From contig NZ_JASCTH010000041.1 in assembly GCF_030009775.1 (NCBI RefSeq), positions 21,600 through 85,599 on the forward strand: a stretch of 64,000 nt of DNA, given 5' to 3'. The stretch comes from Actinoplanes sandaracinus. Lineage in GTDB: Bacteria; Actinomycetota; Actinomycetes; Mycobacteriales; Micromonosporaceae. A model generated the notes under the pieces. The model ran no database searches. It was not told the DNA's origin and saw only the letters and a program-made list of their open reading frames with translations. Shown in pieces: positions 33,914 through 42,634 of the stretch (position 1 is its first letter; every line of letters begins with the position of its first letter). The position numbers and the translations under genes were made by a program.

Positions 33914-35440
33914 TCAGTCGACGTCTGTACCGGCCAGCGATGCGCCGGCATGCTTGGCGAACAGGTCCCCGGCCGCGCGCACCTCGGCGGCCATCGGCCG
34001 GTCGGCGTCCAGCGGCGGAGAGATTTCGGCCAGGTCGGCCCACAGCCCGGCGCGCTCGACCTTGTGGCCCAGCATCGCGGTCAGTTGCGAGACGCCCAGG
34101 GCGAGCGAGCCGATGGCGAGCCAGCCGAGCTCCAGCGCCTCCGCCACCGAGTTGGCCCCGTTCAGGGTCATCGGCACATGGTCCTGGTTCCAGCCGTTGG
34201 TCGGCAGGGTGGTCAACGAAGCCGGGTACACCAGCTGCCGGATCTTCGAGATGAACGACGTCGCGCTGATCTGCACGCCGGCCAGTCCGCAGCCCCGGCC
34301 GGCACGCGGCGTGAGCATTATCGGCAGGTCACCGTTGGTGGCTGGGTTGACCACCAGGCCGAGCTGCCGTTCGGCGAGGTACGCGGCCATATGCAGAGCC
34401 AGTCCGATTTGTTCGGACGCGAAGCCAACCGGCATGGCGTGGAAGTTGCCGCCGTGCAGCACCCGGCCGTCGAAGGTGATCGGGTTGTCGGTCACCCCGT
34501 TCGCCTCCCGGGCGAGTAGGTCACCGGCGGCGTTGAGCTGGTCCAGGACGGCGCCGAGCACCTGCGGGGCACAGCGCAGACTGTACGGCTCCTGCAGCGG
34601 CCGCCGCGGGTCGCGCACCTGGTCGGCGGGCATCTCCTGGCGGATCCAGTCGGCTACGACAAGCTGTCCGGACTGGCCGCGAGCGGTGCTGATGCCGGCG
34701 TCGAAGTGCTCCGGGTTGCTACGGAGCAGGGTGGCGAGTCGGCCGCTGAGCACGGCGGCGGCGCGGACCAGGCGAAGGGCGGACTGGTGGTTGAGGATGG
34801 TCTGCGCCAGGCCGACTCCGGTGCCGTTGACGAACGCGAGCGCTTCGCGTACCGGCCATTGCAGCGGGGCCGTACCGAGGTCGGCGAGCACCTCCGCGGC
34901 GGGCTGTGTCACCCAGCGGCCGTGCCCGGCGCGGACCCACGCCTCGCCGAAGCCGGTAAACGCCAGCGCGGCGTGCGCGAGCGGCTGAAGGTCACCGCTG
35001 GCGCTGACGGTGCCGTCACGGGGAATCACCGGGGTGAACCCCAGGTTCCACAGGTCGGCCAGGCGCTGCCAGAAGTCGGGGGAGACCGCCGAGTACCCGC
35101 GCCTCATGCTGTTCAGCCGCAGCAGCAGCACCAGGCGGGACACCTCCGGGTCCAGCGGTCGGCCCTGCGCTGTGCCCAGGTGCGATATCAGGGACGTACC
35201 CTGTTCCATCTCCGAATCTGCGGCATACACCACCAGCGGGCCGAAACCCTGGGTGAGGCCGTAGATCGGCTCCCCGGCCGCCAACTGCTTGGCGACGACG
35301 GCCGAACTCGCTCCCATCCGGGCGATGTCGGCGTCGGTGCACGACTCGACCTTGGTGCCCCACGCGGCGTTCCGGACAAGGTCGGCCAGGTATGCCCGGC
35401 TAGTCAGCTGGGTTTCGGACGCGTCGGCGGTCGTTGTCAC
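33914..35440 (-). CDS. tyrosine ammonia-lyase (Sam8-like, MIO enzyme)
   Basis: Deaminates L-tyrosine to trans-p-coumarate. The 508-residue protein has the Ala147-Ser148-Gly149 triad that forms the MIO cofactor, catalytic Tyr60 ('IYGLTQGFGPLV'), the 'NGTG' segment and 'PLQEPYSLRCAPQVLGAVLD'. The selectivity pair His87-Leu88 ('LISHLGT') is that of tyrosine-specific enzymes, where phenylalanine lyases have Phe-Leu. Overall it closely resembles Sam8 of the saccharomicin cluster as I recall it. The GTG start overlaps the stop of the acyl-CoA ligase gene (GTGA), so the two are translationally coupled. An aminomutase giving beta-tyrosine is the alternative, but the Sam8 similarity argues for lyase. 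Confidence 0.9.
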   Translation of the reverse strand: MTTTADASETQLTSRAYLADLVRNAAWGTKVESCTDADIARMGASSAVVAKQLAAGEPIYGLTQGFGPLVVYAADSEMEQGTSLISHLGTAQGRPLDPEVSRLVLLLRLNSMRRGYSAVSPDFWQRLADLWNLGFTPVIPRDGTVSASGDLQPLAHAALAFTGFGEAWVRAGHGRWVTQPAAEVLADLGTAPLQWPVREALAFVNGTGVGLAQTILNHQSALRLVRAAAVLSGRLATLLRSNPEHFDAGISTARGQSGQLVVADWIRQEMPADQVRDPRRPLQEPYSLRCAPQVLGAVLDQLNAAGDLLAREANGVTDNPITFDGRVLHGGNFHAMPVGFASEQIGLALHMAAYLAERQLGLVVNPATNGDLPIMLTPRAGRGCGLAGVQISATSFISKIRQLVYPASLTTLPTNGWNQDHVPMTLNGANSVAEALELGWLAIGSLALGVSQLTAMLGHKVERAGLWADLAEISPPLDADRPMAAEVRAAGDLFAKHAGASLAGTDVD

Positions 35441-36567
35441 GATGCTACCTCTACCTCGGTCGGCATGGATGTTTGGACGTGTCGCAATTTGCCCGTCTCG
35501 GATCGGTCGATCCGGGGGACCACATGCACGCGTCGCGGGCGTAACCCGATGCGGGCGTAGGCCGCCGCGAGGTCGACATCGGCGAGGCGGCCGCCCGGCG
35601 CCAACTCGAGCAGCAGGTCGACGTGCTCACCGATCATCCGGTCGGCGACCGGGACCAGCGCGAGGTCCGGGCAGTCCAGCACGCCGCGCAACTGGTGTTC
35701 GAGCGCGTCCAGGTTGAAGCGCCGGCCGTTCACCTTGACCAGGCGGTTGCGCCGGCCGGCGAAGGAGAAGCTGCGGTCGTCCACCGGCGCGACATGGTCA
35801 TCCGTCGCCCACACGGCCGGTGGGATACCTCCTGGCCGGAAGGCAAGCCGAGGGCTGCGAACGACGAGAGGGACCTCACCGTCCTCATCGACGGCCACCT
35901 CGCCGCCTGCGAAGCTGACGTCCGGGAACAACGTCCACGGTGGCGGTTCCGCACCGTCCCGCCATCGCCGCAGCGCGACACCGCCGGCCTCGGTGGATCC
36001 CATCACGTCGACGACCAGTGCGCGGTCCGGACCGGCCGCGGCGAGGAACTCCCCCGCCGTCGCCGGCAGCATCGCGCTGCTGTGCAGCACGGTGAGGTGC
36101 TCCAGGGACCGGACCCAAGGCAGGTGCTCCAGCAGCAGCCGGAAGATCCACGGTGTCGCCGCGACCACCACTCGACGCCCGGCCAGCGCAGGCAAAGTGC
36201 CGAAGAAAGTCGGGCGGTACCACACCCGCACGCCCAGCTGCGCTGGGACGAATACGGTGGCCAGCGCGCCGTACAGGTGTGCAGGTGGCACGAACGAGAC
36301 GACCGCCTGTGGGCGCTCCGGCCGGACCAGGTCAGCGAGGAGGCCGGCTTCCAGCCAGACATTCTCTCGGTATCGCTGCCAGCGCTGTTGCTCCCCGGTG
36401 CTGCCCGAAGTCTGGAATTCCACCGTGGCCGGCACCGTTTGCCGAACCATTTCCTCAGCGTCCGCCGGCGCGCTTTCCCAGCGCACGGTCCAAGCTTTGT
36501 CTACGATTTCCGGTGCAGTGAAACCGAGTGTCAACAATTGCTGCGGCATGAATTCTGAATATCCCAC
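35437..36567 (-). CDS. compact AMP-binding acyl-CoA ligase
   Basis: An adenylate-forming enzyme, likely activating the coumarate made by the neighbouring ammonia-lyase. It has the P-loop 'FQTSGSTGEQQRWQRY' near residue 55, 'GSTEAGGVALRRW' as the A5 motif, and a C-terminal subdomain with 'RLVKVNGRRFNLDALEHQL' and 'DRSETGKLRHV', where Lys is the expected catalytic A10 residue. At about 376 residues it is some 120 short of a normal 4-coumarate-CoA ligase: the first N-terminal subdomain is missing. I choose the GTG at 36567, 6 nt after GAGGA, over the GTG at 36573, which touches the ribosome site. It may load a carrier protein rather than CoA. Confidence 0.8.
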   Translation of the reverse strand: MGYSEFMPQQLLTLGFTAPEIVDKAWTVRWESAPADAEEMVRQTVPATVEFQTSGSTGEQQRWQRYRENVWLEAGLLADLVRPERPQAVVSFVPPAHLYGALATVFVPAQLGVRVWYRPTFFGTLPALAGRRVVVAATPWIFRLLLEHLPWVRSLEHLTVLHSSAMLPATAGEFLAAAGPDRALVVDVMGSTEAGGVALRRWRDGAEPPPWTLFPDVSFAGGEVAVDEDGEVPLVVRSPRLAFRPGGIPPAVWATDDHVAPVDDRSFSFAGRRNRLVKVNGRRFNLDALEHQLRGVLDCPDLALVPVADRMIGEHVDLLLELAPGGRLADVDLAAAYARIGLRPRRVHVVPRIDRSETGKLRHVQTSMPTEVEVAS

Positions 36568-36595
36568 CGGCACTCCTCACTGGTCGGTCCATCTC

Positions 36596-37468
36596 TCAAG
36601 CCGCCGACTCCGCAGTTTCCATAAGGTAGCGACCGTATTCCGAGTTCTGCATTCTGACGCCAAGCCGGTGGCAGGTGTCCGCATCGATGTAGCCCATTCG
36701 CAACGCGATTTCCTCGAGGCAGGCGACCCGCACACCCTGCCGCTTCTCGATAACCTGGACGTACTGGCTCGCCGCGAGCAGCGAGTCGTGCGTGCCGGCG
36801 TCGAGCCAGGTGAAGCCCCGCCCGAGCCGGACCAGCTTGGCCCGGCCCTGCTTCAGGTACGCCAGGTTGACGTCCGTGATCTCCAGTTCGCCGCGGGCCG
36901 ACGGAGCCAGGTCCCGGGCGATCTCCACGACGTCCGAGTCGTAGAAATACAGCCCGGTGATCGCGTCACTGGAGCGCGGTCGCAGCGGCTTCTCCTCGAT
37001 GGAAACCAGCTGGCCGGCACCGTCGATCTCGCCGATGCCGTACCGCTCGGGGTCCGATACCGGGTACCCGAACAGGGTGCAGCCGTCCAGTTCCGCGCGG
37101 GCCGCTTGCAGCAGCCGGGGGAACCCGGCTCCGTGGAAGACGTTGTCTCCGAGGATCAGCGCCGCGTCATCGGAGCCGATGTGGTCGGCGCCAATGACGA
37201 ACGCCTCAGCGATGCCCCGCGGCTCGTCCTGCTTCGCGTAGGTGATGTTGATGCCCAGCTGCGAGCCGTCGCCCAGCAGCACGCCCAAGGTCGGCAGGCT
37301 CGCCGGCGTGGAGATCACAAGTATGTCCCGGATGCCTGCCAACATCAGCACCGACATCGGGTAGTAGACCATCGGTTTGTCATAGATGGCGAGCAGCTGC
37401 TTCGACGTCGCAAGGGTCGACGGATACATCCGCGTACCACTTCCGCCCGCGAGAACAATTCCCTTCAT
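36596..37468 (-). CDS. glucose-1-phosphate thymidylyltransferase (RmlA type)
   Basis: Makes dTDP-glucose from dTTP and glucose-1-phosphate, the first committed step for all deoxysugars here. The 290-residue protein has the nucleotide-binding 'GGSGTRMYP' at 8-16, 'KPMVYYPMSVLMLAGIRDIL', the metal and sugar-binding 'LGDNVFHG', and 'EEKPLRPRS'. The ATG at 37468 gives 'MKGIVLAGGSGTRMYP', the usual start; the longer frame adds 16 unrelated residues. The length fits the short (290-residue) RmlA group. It works with the dehydratase at 3338-4321. Confidence 0.95.
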   Translation of the reverse strand: MKGIVLAGGSGTRMYPSTLATSKQLLAIYDKPMVYYPMSVLMLAGIRDILVISTPASLPTLGVLLGDGSQLGINITYAKQDEPRGIAEAFVIGADHIGSDDAALILGDNVFHGAGFPRLLQAARAELDGCTLFGYPVSDPERYGIGEIDGAGQLVSIEEKPLRPRSSDAITGLYFYDSDVVEIARDLAPSARGELEITDVNLAYLKQGRAKLVRLGRGFTWLDAGTHDSLLAASQYVQVIEKRQGVRVACLEEIALRMGYIDADTCHRLGVRMQNSEYGRYLMETAESAA

Positions 37469-37589
37469 CGCCCCGTCCGTTCGTCTGGGTCCCGGTGTGC
37501 CGGAAAGCTTCCTCAAACCACGATTCGACGCAATCGCCGATCGTGGTGCGATTCCTTGTTGATCTACGCGCGTCCCGCCGGCGAGACGG

Positions 37590-38918
37590 CTATGCCAGAA
37601 GGCGGCGCATCAGCGGCGCGGTCACCGCGGTGGTGATAACGGCGACCACCACGAGAATGGTGAAACCGAGTTGATTGATGAGACCGTACTGCAGGCCGAC
37701 CGACGCGATCACCAACTCGGTGACCCCCCGGCAGTTCATCAGCGTCCCTACCTGCAGTGCTTCCCGCTTGGGCAGACCCGCGAGAAAGGCACCGCCGCCC
37801 GCCCCGATGAACTTCGTCACCTGTGCGGCCAGCAGGATCGCGCCGCACAGCAGCCACTGTCCCATGTCGTTGCCGAGCAAGCCGACCGATGTCACCAGCC
37901 CGACGCCGGCGAAGAAGAGCGGCAGCAGAATCGTCAGCGTGAAGCCCTCCAACTGGCGGCGGATCCGCAGCACCACGGGCGAGTCCGACGGCACGGAGGC
38001 GCCGAACAGGAAGGCGCCGATCAGTGGGTGCAGGTTGATCGCCTGGGTCAGCGCGGAGAACGCGATAGCGCCGACGACCAGCGAGACCATCAGCAGTTGT
38101 TCGGACCGAATCCGGGCGACCAGCGCCGTCAACGCCGGCCGCAGGCAGAGCAACGTTGCCGAGACCAGCGCCACCGCAAGCCCGGCGGTCTGTAGCGCCT
38201 CACCCCCGCTGGCGGCCCCGACGCCAGCCAGGATCAGCGTCAGGACCAGCCAGGCGATGCCATCGCCGATGGCCGCGCAGGACAGCGCCAGCGTGCCCAC
38301 CCGGGTCCCGTCGAGCTTGAGTTCTACCAGGATGCGCGCCAGCACCGGCAGCGCCGTCACCGCCAGCGCCAGGCCGAAGAAGAGAGCGTACGACGTCGTC
38401 GAGGCGCTTTCACCGGCGAGCATCGGGGTGGCCGCGAGGGCGATCCCGCTCCCCGCGACGAACGGGAGCCCCATGCTTCCCAGCAGACTGATACCGACGG
38501 TTCGCGGCCGTTCCACCCGGTCGAAACGGAGTTCGCAGCCGAGCAGGAACATGAACACCACAAGACCGAGCTGAGCGGCTGTGGTCAGACTGCTCAGCAC
38601 GGCCGGCGGGAAGAGCCACGCGGTGGCTTCCGGCCACAGCAGACCGAGTGCTGACGGTCCGAGCAGCACACCGCCGATGATCTCACCGAGCACGGCGGAT
38701 TGCTTCGCACGCCGCATCAACTCACCGCAGGCATGGCTGAGTAACAGAATGACGGCGACCGCGAGCAGGAACCGGGCGATCGGGTCGGTCGGCTTCGTTG
38801 CCCCAGCCCGGCCGTCCATCCCCCAGACCCAGGTGGCCACCGCGCCGGCGACCATGAGCAGCCCGACGGCCATCCCCCAGCGGCTTCGCCTCTGCGGTGG
38901 CGTCGTCACGCTGGTCAT
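37590..38918 (-). CDS. cation/proton antiporter (CPA2, KefB/NapA-like)
   Basis: A 442-residue membrane protein with about 12-13 helices. It contains 'AVLGEIIGGVLLGPSALG' near residue 75 and 'AAIGDGIAWLVLTLILAG', where the acidic residue in GDG corresponds to the ion-binding aspartate of the family. A cytoplasmic TrkA domain is absent. Its ATG overlaps the flavin reductase stop (ATGA), so it is co-expressed with the halogenation genes. Antiporters of this type are common in glycopeptide, enediyne and other actinobacterial clusters and are usually assigned to export or ion homeostasis. Here it may support self-resistance or export; no direct evidence shows the substrate. Confidence 0.85.
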   Translation of the reverse strand: MTSVTTPPQRRSRWGMAVGLLMVAGAVATWVWGMDGRAGATKPTDPIARFLLAVAVILLLSHACGELMRRAKQSAVLGEIIGGVLLGPSALGLLWPEATAWLFPPAVLSSLTTAAQLGLVVFMFLLGCELRFDRVERPRTVGISLLGSMGLPFVAGSGIALAATPMLAGESASTTSYALFFGLALAVTALPVLARILVELKLDGTRVGTLALSCAAIGDGIAWLVLTLILAGVGAASGGEALQTAGLAVALVSATLLCLRPALTALVARIRSEQLLMVSLVVGAIAFSALTQAINLHPLIGAFLFGASVPSDSPVVLRIRRQLEGFTLTILLPLFFAGVGLVTSVGLLGNDMGQWLLCGAILLAAQVTKFIGAGGGAFLAGLPKREALQVGTLMNCRGVTELVIASVGLQYGLINQLGFTILVVVAVITTAVTAPLMRRLLA

Positions 38919-39427
38919 GCTGCTTCCTCCGGGTTCGTCAAGAACCGGCGCCCGCCGTACAACAGCGGGCTGCCAGGGTGCGACTCGACATGGAGGACCC
39001 GGCCGAACACCACGACGTGATCGCCGACCAGCACCGTTTCCGTCACCTCGCATTCGGCCAGCGCGCAGGCGTCGGCCGTCAACCAGGGCAGCCTGAGCCG
39101 TTCGGAATGCCGCCAAACCGTCCGCTCGAACCGGTCCGGGTCTCGCGACGCGAACGCCTGCGCGGTGGGCCGGGCGCCGTCGTGCAGCACGTTGACCGCG
39201 AAGCCGCCACATTGTCGGATCGCGGTCAACGTGCCGCTTCGCAGACTGAGGCAGACCAGCAGGGTCGGCGGATCCAGCGCTACGCTCGTCAATGAATTGC
39301 AGGTGAGCCCGTGTGCACGCCCGTTGTCGTCGATCGACGTGATGACGGTGACACCCGTGACGTATGCGCCCATGAACCCGCGGAATGCGTCCGGCACGGC
39401 GGCAGCGCCGCTCACTCTGGTGTCCAT
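38915..39427 (-). CDS. NAD(P)H:flavin oxidoreductase (halogenase partner)
   Basis: A 170-residue flavin reductase-like protein. The fold is indicated by 'FRGFMGAYVTGVTVITSIDD', 'HGLTCNSLTSVALDPPTLLV' and 'GGFAVNVLHDG'. Such enzymes supply free FADH2 to two-component flavoenzymes. It lies 26 bp downstream of the flavin-dependent halogenase and overlaps the antiporter start, so a role as the halogenase reductase is strongly suggested. It could also feed another FADH2-dependent enzyme, but none is visible in the window. Confidence 0.9.
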   Translation of the reverse strand: MDTRVSGAAAVPDAFRGFMGAYVTGVTVITSIDDNGRAHGLTCNSLTSVALDPPTLLVCLSLRSGTLTAIRQCGGFAVNVLHDGARPTAQAFASRDPDRFERTVWRHSERLRLPWLTADACALAECEVTETVLVGDHVVVFGRVLHVESHPGSPLLYGGRRFLTNPEEAA

Positions 39428-39453
39428 GATCCGCCTCCCCGGGTTCCGCGCGC

Positions 39454-40992
39454 TCAGCCGTTGATGCTTGCCAGATACTCGTAGCAGCTCGGCAGTGCCG
39501 CGACCATCTCGTCAGCCTCCGCCGCCAGCCGGGCGAACTCGGCCCGCGCGTTGCGCGGGTCGATGTGCTTCAGCGCGGGTAGCGGCGCTGCCGGGACGTT
39601 CCCCAGCCCGAGGTTCATGGCGTTCCACGAGTAGCTCTCAAACCCGTGGAAATAGGGATAGACGGTCTCCTCGTCGAGGAGACGCGACGCGGCGAGGTCC
39701 AGCCTCGCGCCCAGCGCGTCGGGCATCGCGCGTACCTTCGCCTCCTTCCAGTAAGGCGTGTCGTCGCGCCGCGCGGACTTGTAGTGCAAGACCAGGAACT
39801 CCTTGACGCCGTCCACGGCGTGCGCGACGCGGTCGTTGTAGGCCTTGGTCTGGCGTGGTTCCCATCGCTCGTCCGGGAAGTGCTTCACCAGCTGCTCGAT
39901 GGCGTGTTGGATGAAGAAGATCCCGGTGGACTCGAGCGGCTCAACGAACGCGCTGGACAACCCGATCGCCACGCAGTTCTTCACCCACGAGTCAGTGTTG
40001 CGACCGATCCGCATCCGAATGTGGTTGGCCTGCAGGTCGTCACGGTCCGGTGCGATCGCCTGGCGCAGCTCCCGCTCGGCCTCCTCCGGGCTGATGAACT
40101 GGTCCGAGTAGACGTAACCGTTGCCGTTGCGGCGGAACAGCGGGATCGTCCACATCCAGCCCGCGTTCATCGCTGTCGCCGTCGTGTACGGGTCCATCTG
40201 CGCTTCGTCCTCGCGGGGTACCCGCAGCGCGACAGCCCGGTTGTTCGGCAACACGTCCTCGAACGACTGGAACGTCGTGCCCAACGTCTGGTTGATCAGC
40301 AATCCGCGAAACCCGGTGCAGTCGATGAAGAGGTCGCCAGCCAGCTCGCCGTGCTCGGCGGTGCGGACGTTGGTGATCCAACCGCGCTCGTCCTGGCCGA
40401 CGTGCTCCACGCTGTCGACCACATGCCGTACACCGCGCTCCACGGCGTAGCCGCTGAGGTAACGGGCCACCTCGTCCGCGTCGAAGTGGTAGGCGTACGG
40501 GAACTGCATCCGCTGCTCAGCGAGGGTGGAGCGACCCAGTGCGCTGTCCACGCCGGAGATGAACAGCGTCCCGTCGAGCATCCGCGGGGATCGCTTGGCC
40601 TCACACAGTGCGGTGGTGAGGAAGCACGACCGGTCGAATGGTTGACTACGGTCCCCCAGTTCCAGCCACCACTCGGCCAGCGAGAAACCGTCAACCGTTC
40701 GGAGCCGTTCGAACGGGTGGTAGAAGTACTCGCCCGGCGTACTCCAGTTCTCGAACCGGATGCCCAGTTTGTATCCGCCGGCACATTTCGGCAGCCAGTC
40801 GGCCTCGTCCAGGCCCAGGTAGTCGAAGAAGTGCCGGACGGTGCTGAAGGTGGCCTCGCCGACGCCGATCCGCGACACCTGCGGTGATTCCACCACGGTC
40901 ACGTCGATCCTGTCGGCGAACGCCGCCTTCAGATAGCTGGCCGTCATCCAGCCGGCCGTACCGCCACCCACGATGACGACGGATCGGATCAT
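39454..40992 (-). CDS. flavin-dependent halogenase (tryptophan-halogenase family)
   Basis: A 512-residue FADH2-dependent halogenase. It has the FAD-binding GGGTAGW at 9-15, the halogenase marker WMWTIP near residue 280, the catalytic Lys75 ('GGYKLGIRFENW') that would carry the chloramine, and a Glu-Ser pair ('EPLESTGIFF', about residue 354) matching the catalytic glutamate of PrnA/RebH. All key residues are therefore present. The substrate is unlikely to be tryptophan, because the operon makes a tyrosine-derived hydroxycinnamate. A phenol, free or carrier-bound, is more likely. It is followed by its flavin reductase. Chloride or bromide cannot be told apart from sequence. Confidence 0.92.
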   Translation of the reverse strand: MIRSVVIVGGGTAGWMTASYLKAAFADRIDVTVVESPQVSRIGVGEATFSTVRHFFDYLGLDEADWLPKCAGGYKLGIRFENWSTPGEYFYHPFERLRTVDGFSLAEWWLELGDRSQPFDRSCFLTTALCEAKRSPRMLDGTLFISGVDSALGRSTLAEQRMQFPYAYHFDADEVARYLSGYAVERGVRHVVDSVEHVGQDERGWITNVRTAEHGELAGDLFIDCTGFRGLLINQTLGTTFQSFEDVLPNNRAVALRVPREDEAQMDPYTTATAMNAGWMWTIPLFRRNGNGYVYSDQFISPEEAERELRQAIAPDRDDLQANHIRMRIGRNTDSWVKNCVAIGLSSAFVEPLESTGIFFIQHAIEQLVKHFPDERWEPRQTKAYNDRVAHAVDGVKEFLVLHYKSARRDDTPYWKEAKVRAMPDALGARLDLAASRLLDEETVYPYFHGFESYSWNAMNLGLGNVPAAPLPALKHIDPRNARAEFARLAAEADEMVAALPSCYEYLASING

Positions 40993-41067
40993 TTGCTGCT
41001 CCTCAGGGCCTGAAGGGATCAGGGCGTGGCGGCGTCCCGGCGAACGGGGGACGCCGGGACGCCGCGT

Positions 41068-42297
41068 CTAAACGGTGTGGACGTTGGGGACGTACCGGAT
41101 CCAGGTCCCGCCGGCCGCACTGAAGGCCTGCTCATTGGCCATGATCTCGTCGGCATGGTTCCACGCGAACAGCAGCGCGTAGTCCGGGTACGGATCGCTG
41201 AACGCGGCGGCCTCCCGGACCGGGATGTGCATGCCGGGGGTCAGCTTGCCCTGCTTCGGCGGCGTGGTGTCGCAGATGAACTCGACCAGATCCGGGCCGA
41301 TACCGCAGAAGTTCGTCACGGTGGCGCTCTTAGCGGTGGCGCCGTAACCGACGACCCGCTTGCCTTCCGCCTTCAGCTTGCGCAGCAGCGTCGTCAGATC
41401 CTCACGGATCTTGAGGACGTCGGCGCCGAAGGCCTCGAGCGTAGCCAGCTCGCCGAGCTTCGCGGCCGCTTCCTCGGCGAGCAGGTCGGCCACCGCGGGG
41501 GTGGGCTGCCGAGCGCCGGCGTGCGCGAGCGTGTAGCGAACCTCGCCGCCGTGGACCGCAAGCCGCTCGACGTCGACCAGTTCGAGGCCGTGCCGGGCGG
41601 CCATCGCCTGGACCGAGCGTGCGGTGAAGAAGAAGAAGTGCTCGTCGTAGATCTGGTCGAACGAGGTTCGCTGCACGATGTCCAGCAGGTACGGGTCCTC
41701 GAAGACAAAGACGCCGGTCGGTGCCAGCAAGGCGGAGACTCCGGACAGGATCGAGCCGATGTAGGGGATGTGGCACAGGGTGTTCGCCGCGTAGATGACG
41801 TCGGCGTGGCCCTCGGCGGCGAGGATGTCGCGCGCGGTGGCCTCTTCGAAGAACGACTTGCGGACCCGGATGCCCTTGGCCGCGGCGAGGTCGGCCACCG
41901 AGGCGGACGGCTCGACGCCCAGGTGCCGCACGCCGGCCTCGGCGAGCGCCTTGAGCATGACCCCGTCGTTGCAGCCGACCTCGACGATGAACGGGTTCTC
42001 GCCGGTCAGCTCGGCGCCGTGGAAGCGCTTCGCCAACTGCTCGAAGTGCGTTCGCATGTAGGCCGAACCGGACGACTGGTACGGGTACTCGGCGTTGAAC
42101 ATACGGTCGCGCGGCACCTCCTCCATCAGCTGGACCATGGAGCAGGACTCGCAGAGACCGGTGGCTAGGCGGAAGAAGAACTCGTCGGAATGGTCAGCCT
42201 CGGGCGCTAGAAAGACGTCGGACAAGGGCTGCCTGCCGAAGTCAAAGAACTCGCGGACCACGCCGGCGCAAACACGACACTCGGATGTTTTGGACAT
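41068..42297 (-). CDS. NDP-hexose C-3 methyltransferase (TylC3/EryBIII/EvaC type)
   Basis: Adds a methyl branch at C-3 of an NDP-4-keto-hexose. The 409-residue protein has the N-terminal zinc site formed by Cys7, Cys10, Cys49 and Cys52, the SAM-binding segment 'FIVEVGCNDGVMLKALAEAG' near 100, and the C-terminal Rossmann-like domain with 'VVGYGATAKSATVTNF'. The ATG at 42297 follows AGGAGC. The longer open frame upstream (to 42855) is antisense to another gene and is rejected. It is the first gene of the minus-strand operon running from the 42463 operator to 32995. In vancosamine pathways this enzyme acts after the aminotransferase. Confidence 0.93.
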   Translation of the reverse strand: MSKTSECRVCAGVVREFFDFGRQPLSDVFLAPEADHSDEFFFRLATGLCESCSMVQLMEEVPRDRMFNAEYPYQSSGSAYMRTHFEQLAKRFHGAELTGENPFIVEVGCNDGVMLKALAEAGVRHLGVEPSASVADLAAAKGIRVRKSFFEEATARDILAAEGHADVIYAANTLCHIPYIGSILSGVSALLAPTGVFVFEDPYLLDIVQRTSFDQIYDEHFFFFTARSVQAMAARHGLELVDVERLAVHGGEVRYTLAHAGARQPTPAVADLLAEEAAAKLGELATLEAFGADVLKIREDLTTLLRKLKAEGKRVVGYGATAKSATVTNFCGIGPDLVEFICDTTPPKQGKLTPGMHIPVREAAAFSDPYPDYALLFAWNHADEIMANEQAFSAAGGTWIRYVPNVHTV

Positions 42298-42634
42298 ACA
42301 AAGCTCCTGATCGACCGTGCAGAATTCGAGCGGGGGGACATTGGGAAATGCGCTCGGCGACGACGGGGTTGGACGGTACCGCACAATTGATGACTGCCGA
42401 CCCCGGCACTGGCTGTGGATCGTAAAGTAGCAGCTCAACGACCCGGCACCAGGCCGTGATCCGTCCCGCTGGCGGGACGGCCCAGGCACGACGGGCGCCG
42501 ATTCCAACGTACGGTTATCTTTCTTCGGAGTCTCCGCAACGGCAACGGTGTCGCCCGGCGGATGCACCATTCTGATGACAGGTCCCGCGCGCATCTGCGG
42601 CGAACACGCCCACCAGGGCTGACGGAGGAAAGCT
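42298..42634. promoter_or_regulatory. divergent promoter region
   Basis: These 337 bases separate the halogenase/hydroxycinnamate operon (minus) from the carbamoyltransferase-like/sulfotransferase operon (plus). They include the operator palindrome at 42463-42478, almost central, 165 bp from one start and 156 bp from the other. No ORF here looks real. The plus-strand gene has GGAGGAAAGCT just before its ATG. Confidence 0.7.
42463..42478. promoter_or_regulatory. operator palindrome, copy 2 (GTCCCGCTGGCGGGAC)
   Basis: Identical to the copy at 17075, including flanking GTGATCC before and CACGACG after at the same 8-nt distance. Its place in the middle of a divergent promoter would let one regulator control both operons. 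Confidence 0.78.

Noticed and set aside
33914..35440. MIO enzyme as a beta-tyrosine aminomutase
   Set aside because: Possible in principle because an NRPS is present, but the protein resembles the Sam8 lyase along its whole length and lies with an acid-activating ligase. Kept only as an alternative.
35714..37636. 640-codon plus-strand ORF
   Set aside because: Antisense to the acyl ligase and RmlA-type genes, both of which have clear motifs; the translation has low-complexity Arg/Ser runs.
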